NCBI GenBank assembly: GCA_017440575.1
Contig: JAFSGY010000074.1
Location: forward strand, 1-59,831
DNA from: Lachnospiraceae bacterium
GTDB lineage: Bacteria; Bacillota; Clostridia; Lachnospirales; Lachnospiraceae
Direction: 5' to 3'
Length of the DNA stretch: 59,831 bases
Shown: positions 25,679 to 34,676 of the stretch, piece by piece
Numbering within the stretch: position 1 is the stretch's first letter
Layout of the letters: each line of letters begins with the position of its first letter
The notes under the pieces: generated by a model
Seen by the model: the letters and a program-made list of their open reading frames with translations, nothing else
What the model was told of the DNA's origin: nothing
Database searches by the model: none
Program-made: the position numbers and the translations under genes

Positions 25679-26580
25679 AATTAGTAAGTGTAGTTATGAG
25701 TACATATAAAGAGCCGATTTCGTATATCAGATTAGCAGTTGAATCGATTTTGACTCAATCATATTCAAACATTGAATTTATAATAATTATTGATGCTCCA
25801 GATAATGTTCAACTTGCGGAAGTGCTAAAAGAGTATCAACATAGTGATAAACGTATTAAGATAGTCTACAACGAAAAAAATTTGGGATTGACAGAAAGTT
25901 TAAATAAAGGATTACAGTACTGTTCAGGTGATTATATTGCAAGAATGGATGCGGATGATATAAGTTCAAAAGATAGAATAGAAAAACAAATGAAATATTT
26001 GGAATCTGAAGGACTAGATTTAGTTGCATCTAATTATGAGCGTTTTTTTGATGAAAAAGAAACAGGAGATGTACTTAGTTTTCCAACAGATTATCAAAGA
26101 TGTAAGAAAAGACTTAGATATGGAAATTGTATACCTCATCCGATTTGGTTTGCGAAAAAAGAAGTTTTTTTTGAACTTAAAGGATATCGTGATATTAAAA
26201 CATGTGAAGATTATGACTTCATTTTAAGGGCTATAGAAAAAGGATACAAAGTAGCAAATTGTCCAGAGGTATTATTACGTTATAGATATAATAAAGAGAG
26301 TATTTCGCGAAAGGGAGAAGCAGAGCAGAATGTTGTTACGATGTATTTAGCATCGTGTTATAGAAAAGGTGCTTGCTGCGCAATGAAAGAATATGAATCT
26401 TTCTTAAATTCTCAGAAGTATATGAAATATGTAAAAAGAGAAAATAAACTTATTGAGTGTAAGAATAATTATAAAGAAGAAAGTATTTTGCTGAATAAGT
26501 TAATGGCGATTATTAGATTATTTACTAATTTACTATTTTGGAAAAAGAAGATTAGACAAGTGTGTTTAAAGTATATTTAG
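25675..26580 (+). CDS. Family 2 glycosyltransferase
   Basis: The 301-aa GT-A enzyme has an N-terminal VSVVMSTYKEP, a metal-binding motif DADD at 92-95 and a later CEDYDFILRA segment holding the likely catalytic base region. It overlaps the acetyltransferase gene by four bases. It acts in assembly of the repeat unit; donor and acceptor are unknown. Confidence 0.9.
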   Translation: MKLVSVVMSTYKEPISYIRLAVESILTQSYSNIEFIIIIDAPDNVQLAEVLKEYQHSDKRIKIVYNEKNLGLTESLNKGLQYCSGDYIARMDADDISSKDRIEKQMKYLESEGLDLVASNYERFFDEKETGDVLSFPTDYQRCKKRLRYGNCIPHPIWFAKKEVFFELKGYRDIKTCEDYDFILRAIEKGYKVANCPEVLLRYRYNKESISRKGEAEQNVVTMYLASCYRKGACCAMKEYESFLNSQKYMKYVKRENKLIECKNNYKEESILLNKLMAIIRLFTNLLFWKKKIRQVCLKYI

Positions 26581-26596
26581 AATAAGAGGTGTATGA

Positions 26597-27727
26597 ATGA
26601 AAATAGGAATTTTATCAATGCAAAGAGTTGTGAATTATGGTTCTTTTTTGCAGGCATATGGACTTATGAATACAATAAAGTCGTTGGGACATGATGTAGA
26701 ATTTGTAGATTATACTGTAGAGCCTGTATTAGTGCAGACAGAACATAAAAAGTATAATAAGCTTTTTGAGAAAATGAAGCAGCGATGTAGAATCTTGAAA
26801 AAGAAATATATTGCAAGAAGGGATTCTAAAGTATTTGAAGATTTTCAGGATTTCAGAAATAGATATGAAAATGAGTATTTGCCAATGATTGGTGTAACGC
26901 ATGAGCGGAATATAACTCCTGAATTGGATTGCCTCGTGATTGGAAGTGACGAGGTATTTAATTGCTTGCAAACGAATGAAAATGTAGGATATTCAAGAGA
27001 ATTATTTGGCGCAAATACAAAAGCCAAAAAGATAATCAGTTATGCAGGGTCATTTGGTAATACTACGTTAAAAGGATTAGAGAAATATCATATTGACCAA
27101 GAAATAAAGAATTATTTTGATAGGTTTGATGCTATTTCAGTAAGAGACGATAATTCATATGAAATAGTAAATAAATTGGTCGATAAACCAATAGAAAAAA
27201 ATTTGGATCCCGTTTTGATATACAATTTTTCGGAAGAGGTTTCTAAGGTAGAACTTAAACATAAATATGATAGATATATTGTCTTATATGCATATACAGG
27301 TCGAATTAATGAAAAGGAAGCGGATGCAATTGTTAAATTTGCTAAAAAGAATGATGCTAAAGTAATAGCAATTGGCGGTACTTTTTTGTTTTGTGATGAA
27401 TGTATTTTCCCATCACCATTTGAAACTCTTAAGTTAATACAAAACGCAATGTATGTAATAACAGACACTTTTCATGGTAGTGTATTTTCGATAAAATTTA
27501 ATAAACAGTTTTGCGTATTTGTAAGAAATGGTGAAGAAAAGGTATATGGTAATAGTCAAAAAATAGTAGATTTATTGAGAGGCTTTGAGCTAGAAGATAG
27601 AATTGTAACTGAGTTAGATACGATGGATAATATTCTAGAAAATAAAATAAACTATGAGTTTGTTAATGACAGAATTGCAAATGAAAGAAAGCATACTAGA
27701 GAATATTTAGAACGAGTATGTAATTAA
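26597..27727 (+). CDS. Polysaccharide pyruvyl transferase family protein, second copy
   Basis: The 376-aa protein starts with VVNYGSFLQAYGLMNTIKSLGH, contains VIGSDEVFNC and ends with an ITDTFHGSVFSIKF segment, the same three marks as the protein at 21928. The two share the family plan but are not close copies. It may pyruvylate a second sugar. Alternatively, together with the Fe-S protein at 29289, it may belong to the less well-understood group often found beside CoF420-hydrogenase-beta proteins. Confidence 0.82.
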   Translation: MKIGILSMQRVVNYGSFLQAYGLMNTIKSLGHDVEFVDYTVEPVLVQTEHKKYNKLFEKMKQRCRILKKKYIARRDSKVFEDFQDFRNRYENEYLPMIGVTHERNITPELDCLVIGSDEVFNCLQTNENVGYSRELFGANTKAKKIISYAGSFGNTTLKGLEKYHIDQEIKNYFDRFDAISVRDDNSYEIVNKLVDKPIEKNLDPVLIYNFSEEVSKVELKHKYDRYIVLYAYTGRINEKEADAIVKFAKKNDAKVIAIGGTFLFCDECIFPSPFETLKLIQNAMYVITDTFHGSVFSIKFNKQFCVFVRNGEEKVYGNSQKIVDLLRGFELEDRIVTELDTMDNILENKINYEFVNDRIANERKHTREYLERVCN

Positions 27728-27741
27728 TATGGGAGTTTGTG

Positions 27742-29274
27742 ATGAATAAGAAAAGATTTACTATTAATATGGTGGCAAATATTATAACGTTTGTAATTAA
27801 CTTATCGATTAATTTTATTTTGTCACCATTTATTGTTGAAAATTTAGGAGTAGAGGCAAATGGATTTGTAACGCTTTCTAATACAATTGTGAGTTATGCA
27901 AACGTATTTACAGTAGCTCTTAATTCTATGTTTGGACGTTACATATCAGTTGAAATTCATCGTGGAAATCAGGAAAAGGCCAAAAAGTACTTTTCAACAG
28001 TATTTTATGCCAATTGTATAAGTGCTTTTGCCTTTAGTATTATTGGTATAATTTTTTCTGTTAATGTAGATAGTTTTTTAGAAGTTCCAGTAGAATTATT
28101 AGTTGATGTAAAACTTACTTTTGCTCTTACTTTTGCAAATTATATTGTAGGTCTTTTGACGACAGTATTTAACGTAAGTACCTTTGTACGTAATAGACTT
28201 GATTTATCATCATTAAGTAATATCGTTCAATATTTTGTAAGGGCATTAGGTTTACTTGTTTTATTTGTATTATTTCCAGCTCATATCTTTTTTGTTCCGC
28301 TTGCGGGGTTATTGATGACGATTGTTGGTAGAACTATGTATGCATCGTTTGCTAAAAAGTTGACTCCGGAATTAAAGATAGACAGAAAATTATTTACGCC
28401 TTCGCTTGCTATTAATATTGTAAAGGAAGGTGCATGGTTTAGTTTACAACAGTTTAATAAGATTCTTGAAACAGGCTTAGATTTACTTATTAGTAATCAA
28501 ATGATAAATGGAGTTGCAATGGGAAGGTTGTCAATTGCAAAAACCGTACCTAATATGATTTATCAATTAACAACAACGATAGCAAATGTATTTTCACCAA
28601 TGTATGCAGAATCATATGCGGAGAAAAAGAAAGAACAGTTAATTAAGCAAGTAAAGTTATCTATTTCATGTATGTCTATTATATTAATGCCTATTATGAC
28701 GGGATTTATTGTTTTTGGTCAGGATTTTTATCGCCTGTGGCAGCCGACTTTGGATGAAAAAGCAATAAATCAAGTACAGATTCTTTCAGTATTAACGGTG
28801 TTACCCACCTTGTTTAATGGATATGTTGAAGGCCTTTATTATATAAATACATTGACAAAAAAAGTAAAAACATCGGTATTGGTATCTTTTGGTTTTAGCT
28901 TAGCAGCTATAATATGCGAAGTTGTGTTACTCTTGACAACTGATGGTGGAGTTTATATTATAGCAGGAACAAGTGCGGTATTTATGAGTATAAGATATTT
29001 GGTGTTTACACCGTTCTATTGTGCATATGTTTTGAAAATAAAATGGTACACTTTTATGAAGAAATTATATAGAGCGGTAGCAATTAGTATTATTGAATTA
29101 GTTGTATTTCTATTAATGCATAGATTAATGATGATAGATTCATGGATTTCTTTTTTCGTATCGATTGCGATAGCAGGCTTTGTGGGATATATAATAGCAA
29201 TTCTTTTGGTTCCAACAAAGGATGAAAGAGGAAAATTAATTCAGATAATAAAGAAAAAAACAACTAAGGGTTAG
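27742..29274 (+). CDS. Wzx-like polysaccharide flippase (MATE/MOP superfamily)
   Basis: The 510-aa membrane protein has about 12-14 transmembrane helices and an N-terminal MNKKRFTINMVANIITFVINL typical of Wzx/RfbX proteins. It should flip the lipid-linked repeat unit to the outside for the Wzy-like polymerase. The start is ATG 27742, behind GGGAG; a GTG codon three bases earlier is possible. Finding a flippase here and an ABC exporter at 37175/41570 means that two export routes are encoded in the same locus. Confidence 0.88.
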   Translation: MNKKRFTINMVANIITFVINLSINFILSPFIVENLGVEANGFVTLSNTIVSYANVFTVALNSMFGRYISVEIHRGNQEKAKKYFSTVFYANCISAFAFSIIGIIFSVNVDSFLEVPVELLVDVKLTFALTFANYIVGLLTTVFNVSTFVRNRLDLSSLSNIVQYFVRALGLLVLFVLFPAHIFFVPLAGLLMTIVGRTMYASFAKKLTPELKIDRKLFTPSLAINIVKEGAWFSLQQFNKILETGLDLLISNQMINGVAMGRLSIAKTVPNMIYQLTTTIANVFSPMYAESYAEKKKEQLIKQVKLSISCMSIILMPIMTGFIVFGQDFYRLWQPTLDEKAINQVQILSVLTVLPTLFNGYVEGLYYINTLTKKVKTSVLVSFGFSLAAIICEVVLLLTTDGGVYIIAGTSAVFMSIRYLVFTPFYCAYVLKIKWYTFMKKLYRAVAISIIELVVFLLMHRLMMIDSWISFFVSIAIAGFVGYIIAILLVPTKDERGKLIQIIKKKTTKG

Positions 29275-29288
29275 TGTTTGGAGAATAT

Positions 29289-30512
29289 ATGGAAAAGATT
29301 GTATTGTTTAAAGAGAAAAAAGATTGTTGTGGATGTGGGGCTTGTATGAATATATGTCCAAAGAATGCTATAACGATGGTTAAAGATGAATATGGCTTTT
29401 TATATCCTCAGATTGATGCAGATAAGTGTATTTCATGTGGTGCATGTAAAAGAGTTTGTGCATATCAAAATCATAAGAAAGAAGGAGAACCGTTAGAAGC
29501 ATATGCAGCGGTTACAAAAAACACAGATATAAAGAAGTCGGCATCTGGTGGCATTTTTGCTAGTTTTGCAAAAAAATGTTTAGAAATGGGAGGAGTTGTC
29601 TTTGGATCTTCCTTTGAAATGTGTGATGAAAAGTTAAAACCTATGCATATAGGCGTAAATAAATTAGATGATTTAGTTAAATTGCAGGGTTCTAAATATG
29701 TGCAGAGTGATAGCAATATGATTTTTAAAGAGGTAAAAAATGCCTTGGCTGATAACAAAAATGTATTATTTTCAGGAACGCCATGTCAGGTAGCTGCTTT
29801 AAAATCATTTTTAGGAGATAAACATTATGATAATTTATTTACTATAGATATTATTTGTCATGGTGTTCCATCTATTCAGATGTTTCAAGATTATTTGACG
29901 ATTTTAGAAAGTAGTTGTGGAAAAATATATGATTTTAAATTCCGTGATAAGTCTGGTGGTTGGGGATATACTGGAAGTGCACATTATAAGGATAAAAAGG
30001 GATATGATAAAAAATTGGTAATACCATTTGGAGTATCATCATATGTATCTATGTTTTTAGAATCAGATATATTTAGAGAAAATTGCTATAGTTGTAAATA
30101 TGCAAATGCGAATAGAGTCGGTGATATAACAATTGGAGATTATTGGGGAATTGAAAAAGAACATGCAGAGAGTCTTTTAGATAATGGTGGATGCATCGAT
30201 GAAACAAAAGGAGTTTCATGTCTCATTGTAAATACGCAAAAAGGAAAACAGATGCTAGAAGATAATAAGGATAATCTAGTGTTGGTATTGTCAGAGTTTG
30301 TAAAAGTACAGAACGGAAATAAGCAATTAAAAGCGCCAGGTAAAAAAGGAAGAGATAGAGAATATATATTAGAACTTTATAAAAATGAAGGATATTCAGC
30401 GGTAGAAAAATGGTATCGTAAAAAAAAGGGAGTTAAGTGGTATTTAAGTTGGGGGAAATGTTGGATTCCAATATCTTGGAAGAAAAAAATTAAGAGAGTA
30501 ATTAGAAAATAA
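29289..30512 (+). CDS. Fe-S protein of the coenzyme F420 hydrogenase beta-subunit family
   Basis: The 407-aa protein begins with two 4Fe-4S motifs (C13-x2-C16-x2-C19-x3-C23 and C47-x2-C50-x2-C53-x3-C57), followed by the FrhB-type N- and C-terminal domains with FSGTPCQVAALKSFL and YSCKYANANRVGDITIGDYWG. Such proteins occur in many Clostridia polysaccharide loci beside pyruvyl transferases; coenzyme F420 is not expected here, and the true role is unknown. A GTG at 29274 is in frame, but GGAGA precedes the ATG at 29289. Confidence 0.82.
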   Translation: MEKIVLFKEKKDCCGCGACMNICPKNAITMVKDEYGFLYPQIDADKCISCGACKRVCAYQNHKKEGEPLEAYAAVTKNTDIKKSASGGIFASFAKKCLEMGGVVFGSSFEMCDEKLKPMHIGVNKLDDLVKLQGSKYVQSDSNMIFKEVKNALADNKNVLFSGTPCQVAALKSFLGDKHYDNLFTIDIICHGVPSIQMFQDYLTILESSCGKIYDFKFRDKSGGWGYTGSAHYKDKKGYDKKLVIPFGVSSYVSMFLESDIFRENCYSCKYANANRVGDITIGDYWGIEKEHAESLLDNGGCIDETKGVSCLIVNTQKGKQMLEDNKDNLVLVLSEFVKVQNGNKQLKAPGKKGRDREYILELYKNEGYSAVEKWYRKKKGVKWYLSWGKCWIPISWKKKIKRVIRK

Positions 30513-30522
30513 ATATTGGAAA

Positions 30523-30553
30523 AAGGACTAGCCTATTAAGGCTAATCCCTTTT
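30523..30553. terminator. Bidirectional terminator between convergent genes
   Basis: GGACTAGCC (30525-30533), TATTAA, GGCTAATCC, with A-runs and T-runs on both sides. One position is a C/A mismatch on the plus strand but a G-T wobble on the minus strand, so it works better for the beta-helix gene whose last codons it covers. Confidence 0.75.
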
Positions 30554-32327
30554 CGTGATAGTTACTAAGAAAGCTTTTAATAGATGATTTGTTTGGTAAT
30601 GTTAAGATATTATAAAAGTGATTATTTTCACCATAAAAGTAATCTATGTTTTTGATGGATTGTTTTTTATTGGTAATTAATACATTATCGTTAAAGGATA
30701 TTTTTCCATAAGAATCCTTGGAGAAAGAAGCACTATAGCCATCACTGTTTATACATATATTATCTTTGACTATTACGTTATCATTGCCAGTACTTCTCCA
30801 CATACAAAAGAATGCATTATATGAAGTAGCAGCGCTTTCACGATAACCGTTGGTGATATCAATACAGTCATGAATATAATTACTGGAAATGATAATATTT
30901 TTGCATGAAGAATTGCTAGTGCTTGCATTAAAATATTCAATTGGATAAGTACAGTTATATATTTCATTTTTAGAGATTAAAATATTGGTATTAGTATATG
31001 ATTCGGAGGATTTTATTTGTGGGGTAATTCCGGCATCAAAGCAGTTATATACGGTATTTTGAGAGATTGATATGTCAGATAATCCATTCAACCAACATTC
31101 AATACCATTTCCGTATTTAACATCATTTAGGAGAGAACCACCAATGTCATGGATTATATTTTTATGTATAGCGATATTTGTTGAATATCCGGCTATGCTT
31201 ATTCCGTGTTTTCCGTAATTGCAAATTTCTAAATTTGCTATGTTTATATTTGAAGAGTTTTTTATAGATATTCCATGTGCAGCATTTGAATAATAAATGC
31301 GATGATTAATTGGCTTTTGTTCAAGGAATAGTAAAACTCTTTTTTTAGAAATATCAACAAAATACTCACCATCGTTTTGTAGTGGGCGATTGGTCACAAG
31401 TCTTTTCCATGATACTTTGTTAGAAAGAATAAGATGACCAATATCATTTGGTATAGAGAAACTGTATAAGTTTTTTGAGTTTTCTATTAGTAGAGAGGGC
31501 TGAAGTCCGCATATTTGTGGTGTTTCGGTTCCGCCATAGGAAGTTATTGTTAAATTATCACTTCCGTTTAATTGCAAGCCATTTGGTTCAAAAAACAAGT
31601 CTCCAGATTTTAAATAAATATTAGCATTGCTTGGATATAATGTTAATGCATGAGAAATAGTTTTTAATGGATTTTTTTGTGATAGTCCGTCATTGTTATT
31701 ATTTCCGTAAGAGGAAGAAACATAGATTTTTTTTTGTGAAAATGGTTCGGAATGAAAAGAACCATATACTTCTAAATATAGAGAAATTCCCCCTTTTAAA
31801 CTTCCATGTTCTTTGTGCCAACTACCATTTGAAGCATTTTTTTGTGCGTTTTCTATACCAGAAATGGAATTATCACTTGTTACGTAGCCGGTAACATTGC
31901 TGGCTTCTTGAACAGTTCCAAGTCCAAGACTTTTTTTATCGGATTCAAGTGCAATATATATTTCTGTGTTAGAAGTAGTAAAATTGTTAATGTTAAATGA
32001 TATATATCCACATCCGGCAGTAGTGTATTGAGATTGAGTGGAATATAATAAATTTAAGTCTGTATCCATAATGTGACAAGTTAAGTTGCTGTTTTCGGAA
32101 AGAACATAATAAGCTTTTATAGTGGTAATGGTTCCAAGATTCTTAATCCGTGTGGCAAAGCCTGAGTAAAGAATGTCAGAATTTTGACTAGTAGGCAATA
32201 TTGATTTTGTTTGGCCGAGCAAATCTATTTGATGAGTTTGACTAGCATGAACAAATAGAGGCGAATATATAGTAAAGAATAGGATGATAAGTGGCAAATT
32301 AATTTTTTTATAAACTAATTTTTTCAT
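30528..32327 (-). CDS. Secreted right-handed beta-helix protein
   Basis: The 599-aa protein has a signal peptide (about 1-28, ending in VHA), an N-terminal beta-sandwich-like part (about 35-190) and a parallel beta-helix domain (about 200-560) marked by VSSSYGNNNNDGLSQKNPLKTI and repeated N/I-rich turns (SNINIANLEI, STNIAIHKNII, SDISISQNTV). This fold is common in polysaccharide lyases and epimerases, so it may cut or modify the polymer made by the surrounding genes. It is the only minus-strand gene in the locus and has its own promoter. Catalytic residues were not identified. Confidence 0.82.
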   Translation of the reverse strand: MKKLVYKKINLPLIILFFTIYSPLFVHASQTHQIDLLGQTKSILPTSQNSDILYSGFATRIKNLGTITTIKAYYVLSENSNLTCHIMDTDLNLLYSTQSQYTTAGCGYISFNINNFTTSNTEIYIALESDKKSLGLGTVQEASNVTGYVTSDNSISGIENAQKNASNGSWHKEHGSLKGGISLYLEVYGSFHSEPFSQKKIYVSSSYGNNNNDGLSQKNPLKTISHALTLYPSNANIYLKSGDLFFEPNGLQLNGSDNLTITSYGGTETPQICGLQPSLLIENSKNLYSFSIPNDIGHLILSNKVSWKRLVTNRPLQNDGEYFVDISKKRVLLFLEQKPINHRIYYSNAAHGISIKNSSNINIANLEICNYGKHGISIAGYSTNIAIHKNIIHDIGGSLLNDVKYGNGIECWLNGLSDISISQNTVYNCFDAGITPQIKSSESYTNTNILISKNEIYNCTYPIEYFNASTSNSSCKNIIISSNYIHDCIDITNGYRESAATSYNAFFCMWRSTGNDNVIVKDNICINSDGYSASFSKDSYGKISFNDNVLITNKKQSIKNIDYFYGENNHFYNILTLPNKSSIKSFLSNYHEKGLALIG

Positions 32328-32334
32328 AAATTAC

Positions 32335-32400
32335 CTCAAATTGATAAAATTATTATTTATAATCATATTATACATAAGTTAAATAAATAGTCAATTTGAG
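32335..32400. promoter_or_regulatory. 10-base inverted repeat flanking the beta-helix promoter
   Basis: CTCAAATTGA (32335-32344) and TCAATTTGAG (32391-32400) are perfect inverted arms with a 46-base gap. The right arm touches the -35 box of the minus-strand promoter; the left arm contains the GAGG ribosome site of the beta-helix gene. A paired operator is possible. Confidence 0.4.
32367..32394 (-). promoter_or_regulatory. Promoter of the beta-helix gene
   Basis: On the minus strand: TTGACT (32394-32389), 16-base spacer, TATAAT (32372-32367), about 40 bases ahead of the start codon at 32327. Confidence 0.7.
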
Positions 32401-32449
32401 TGAAAAAAGTATTATATTGCAAGAGTGATGAGAGAGGCGAAAGCAAATT

Positions 32450-33538
32450 ATGAGAGAGGTTTTGGTAAGTGTAATTATACCCGTATATAATTCAAAACAA
32501 TATATTAGAGAATTATTGAGTGATATATTAAATCAGACATATAAAAATCTTGAAATCATTATAGTGGACGATGGTTCTACTGATAATAGTTTGGAAATAA
32601 TAAATGAATTTGCCCAAAATGATAATAGAATATGTGTTATTACTACAGAAAATAGAGGACCTTCTGCTGCTCGTAATACGGGATTGGATAAGGCTAAGGG
32701 GACATATATTCGCTTTATTGATGCGGATGATAGGGTTTTACCTAATTCTATAAATGAGATGGTAAAAGCATATAAGGAAAATGAAGAGATTGATTTAGTG
32801 ATAGGTAACTATAGAAGTATACCAAGTAAATATTTAGTTACAGGGAAAAAACTAGAAAATAAAGTGGTAAAGGAAGAACAGTTTATTGATATTTTTATAG
32901 AACATATTAGAGCATTTTATATTGGAGTGCCATGGAACAAGCTATATAAAAGAGCCATTATTGAAAAGTATAAAATTAGATTTCATAAAGATATAATGTG
33001 GTCTGAAGATTTTTTGTTTAATCTTGATTACTTTGATAAGTGTAAGTCATTTTATTTACTATTTGTTGACGAGGGGATTTATGATTACTACTTACGTGAA
33101 AGTAGCATAACACATGCTTTGGAAGATAATATAGAGCATAGTGTTTTGGATGAAATAGAAAAGATGAGATATGAGTCAGCCAAAAAATATTGTATGAAGC
33201 ATAATAGAATTGAAACATTTGAACTAGAATGGAGATATTCTTATACATATGCCGAGTTAACGGTATTAGCAAGAAATAACAAAGAGGATAATTTCTTGGA
33301 AAGATATAGAAAATTCAAATTGAAGTTAATGGATCCAAATATATATGAATATATCTCCATGAAAGCAAAAAATACGGATATAAGGATTTGGAGATTGCTA
33401 GAAGAATTAACTAGAAGAAAAATGTATAGAAGTACATTTATACTATTTATATTAAAGGAATATATGGTTAATAATATGCAGACAATAACAAAAGCAATCA
33501 AAAAAATAATAAATCATAATATGCCATCAAATTTGTAA
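32450..33538 (+). CDS. Family 2 glycosyltransferase
   Basis: The 362-aa GT-A enzyme has VSVIIPVYNSKQYIRELLSDI at the start, IVDDGSTDNS (38-47) and the metal-binding DADD at 91-94, followed by a long C-terminal helical region. It is very AT-rich and belongs to the same exchangeable block as the genes before it. It is read away from the beta-helix gene with 122 bases between them. Confidence 0.9.
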   Translation: MREVLVSVIIPVYNSKQYIRELLSDILNQTYKNLEIIIVDDGSTDNSLEIINEFAQNDNRICVITTENRGPSAARNTGLDKAKGTYIRFIDADDRVLPNSINEMVKAYKENEEIDLVIGNYRSIPSKYLVTGKKLENKVVKEEQFIDIFIEHIRAFYIGVPWNKLYKRAIIEKYKIRFHKDIMWSEDFLFNLDYFDKCKSFYLLFVDEGIYDYYLRESSITHALEDNIEHSVLDEIEKMRYESAKKYCMKHNRIETFELEWRYSYTYAELTVLARNNKEDNFLERYRKFKLKLMDPNIYEYISMKAKNTDIRIWRLLEELTRRKMYRSTFILFILKEYMVNNMQTITKAIKKIINHNMPSNL

Positions 33539-33570
33539 AGTGAAAGTGGCAAAAAGGAGAAATACTATTA

Positions 33571-34578
33571 ATGGGAATATGTAAAAACAAAAGTGAGAGA
33601 GTTGAATGGATAGATTGTGCTAAAGGGATAGGGATTATACTAGTGATAATGGGACATTCTATATGTCCAGATACATTATTGTATTGGTTGTATACATTTC
33701 ATATGCCACTATTCTTTTTTTTATCAGGATTGACTTTTAATTTTGATAAATATTATGAGTTTAAGTCTTTTGCTATTAATAAGATAAAAAGTTTATTGAT
33801 ACCTTATGCTCTTCTATCATTAATTTATTTTGTTTGGAAAATTGTAAAGTTTTTTTTGTTTGGAACTGAATTTGGAATTTTGGGTTCGTTATTAGGAATA
33901 GTAATTCAAATTAGAGGAGGGAGATTTGGAGCAGGAATTTGGTTTTTACCATTGCTGTTTGTTACAGAAATATTGCTGTGGTGCATATTACGAGTGGCAA
34001 AAAAGAATCTTAAAAAAGTTGTAATAATTGCTAGTGGATTATTGATTTGTGGCTATATGTATGCTAGATATATTAATGTTAAATTACCGTGGGGATTGGA
34101 TGCGGCTCTTATTTCAAATTTCTTCATGAGTATTGGTTTTTGCTCAAAGAATCTAATTACTAAAAAAGTAAATATATTAGGAATATTTTTTATTATACCC
34201 AATATATTGCTTGGTTTTTTGAATTCTGCTTTGTATGAAACAAGAGTAGATATATGGGCAAATAATTATGGTTCGCTAATCCTATATGTGTTAGCTGCGC
34301 TTTCAGGAATATATTTTTGTATAGCAGTATCAACAAAGATTAAGATATCTTTATTGAATTATATAGGTCGATATAGTGTATACTACTATGGTTTACATAT
34401 AATTATTGTGGAATTTATGACGAAAGTACTTACTAAGTTTATTGATACAAAAACAATAGCTAATCAATATATTTCTTTAGTGGTTACGTTTTTTTGTGTA
34501 ATAATAGGTTTAAATATCATGCCAGAAAAAATGAGTAATATTATCAAGAAATACACTGATAAAATAGCAAATCCTTAG
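33571..34578 (+). CDS. Acyltransferase 3 family membrane protein
   Basis: The 335-aa integral membrane protein has about ten helices. Its N-terminus (ERVEWIDCAKGIGIILVIMGHSI) carries the conserved His of the acyltransferase-3 family, and LYTFHMPLFFFLSGL follows. These proteins O-acetylate or O-acylate sugars at the membrane. It closes the AT-rich block; the next gene has its own promoter. Confidence 0.88.
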   Translation: MGICKNKSERVEWIDCAKGIGIILVIMGHSICPDTLLYWLYTFHMPLFFFLSGLTFNFDKYYEFKSFAINKIKSLLIPYALLSLIYFVWKIVKFFLFGTEFGILGSLLGIVIQIRGGRFGAGIWFLPLLFVTEILLWCILRVAKKNLKKVVIIASGLLICGYMYARYINVKLPWGLDAALISNFFMSIGFCSKNLITKKVNILGIFFIIPNILLGFLNSALYETRVDIWANNYGSLILYVLAALSGIYFCIAVSTKIKISLLNYIGRYSVYYYGLHIIIVEFMTKVLTKFIDTKTIANQYISLVVTFFCVIIGLNIMPEKMSNIIKKYTDKIANP

Positions 34579-34590
34579 TCATTTACACAC

Positions 34591-34619
34591 TTGATTTTAC
34601 CATATTTATCCGCTATAAT
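34591..34619 (+). promoter_or_regulatory. Strong promoter of the second polysaccharide unit
   Basis: TTGATT (34591-34596), exact 17-base spacer, TATAAT (34614-34619). It is 58 bases before the initiating transferase gene and marks a new transcription unit inside the locus. Confidence 0.8.
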
Positions 34620-34676
34620 TGCCCATGGGTTTATTGACTTAAGTAGTTAAGCGTTGAGAGGGAGAGAAAATACGTA

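Noticed and set aside
29289-30512. True F420-dependent hydrogenase subunit
   Set aside because: No other hydrogenase or F420 genes are present; the family name comes from homology only, and the setting is polysaccharide synthesis.
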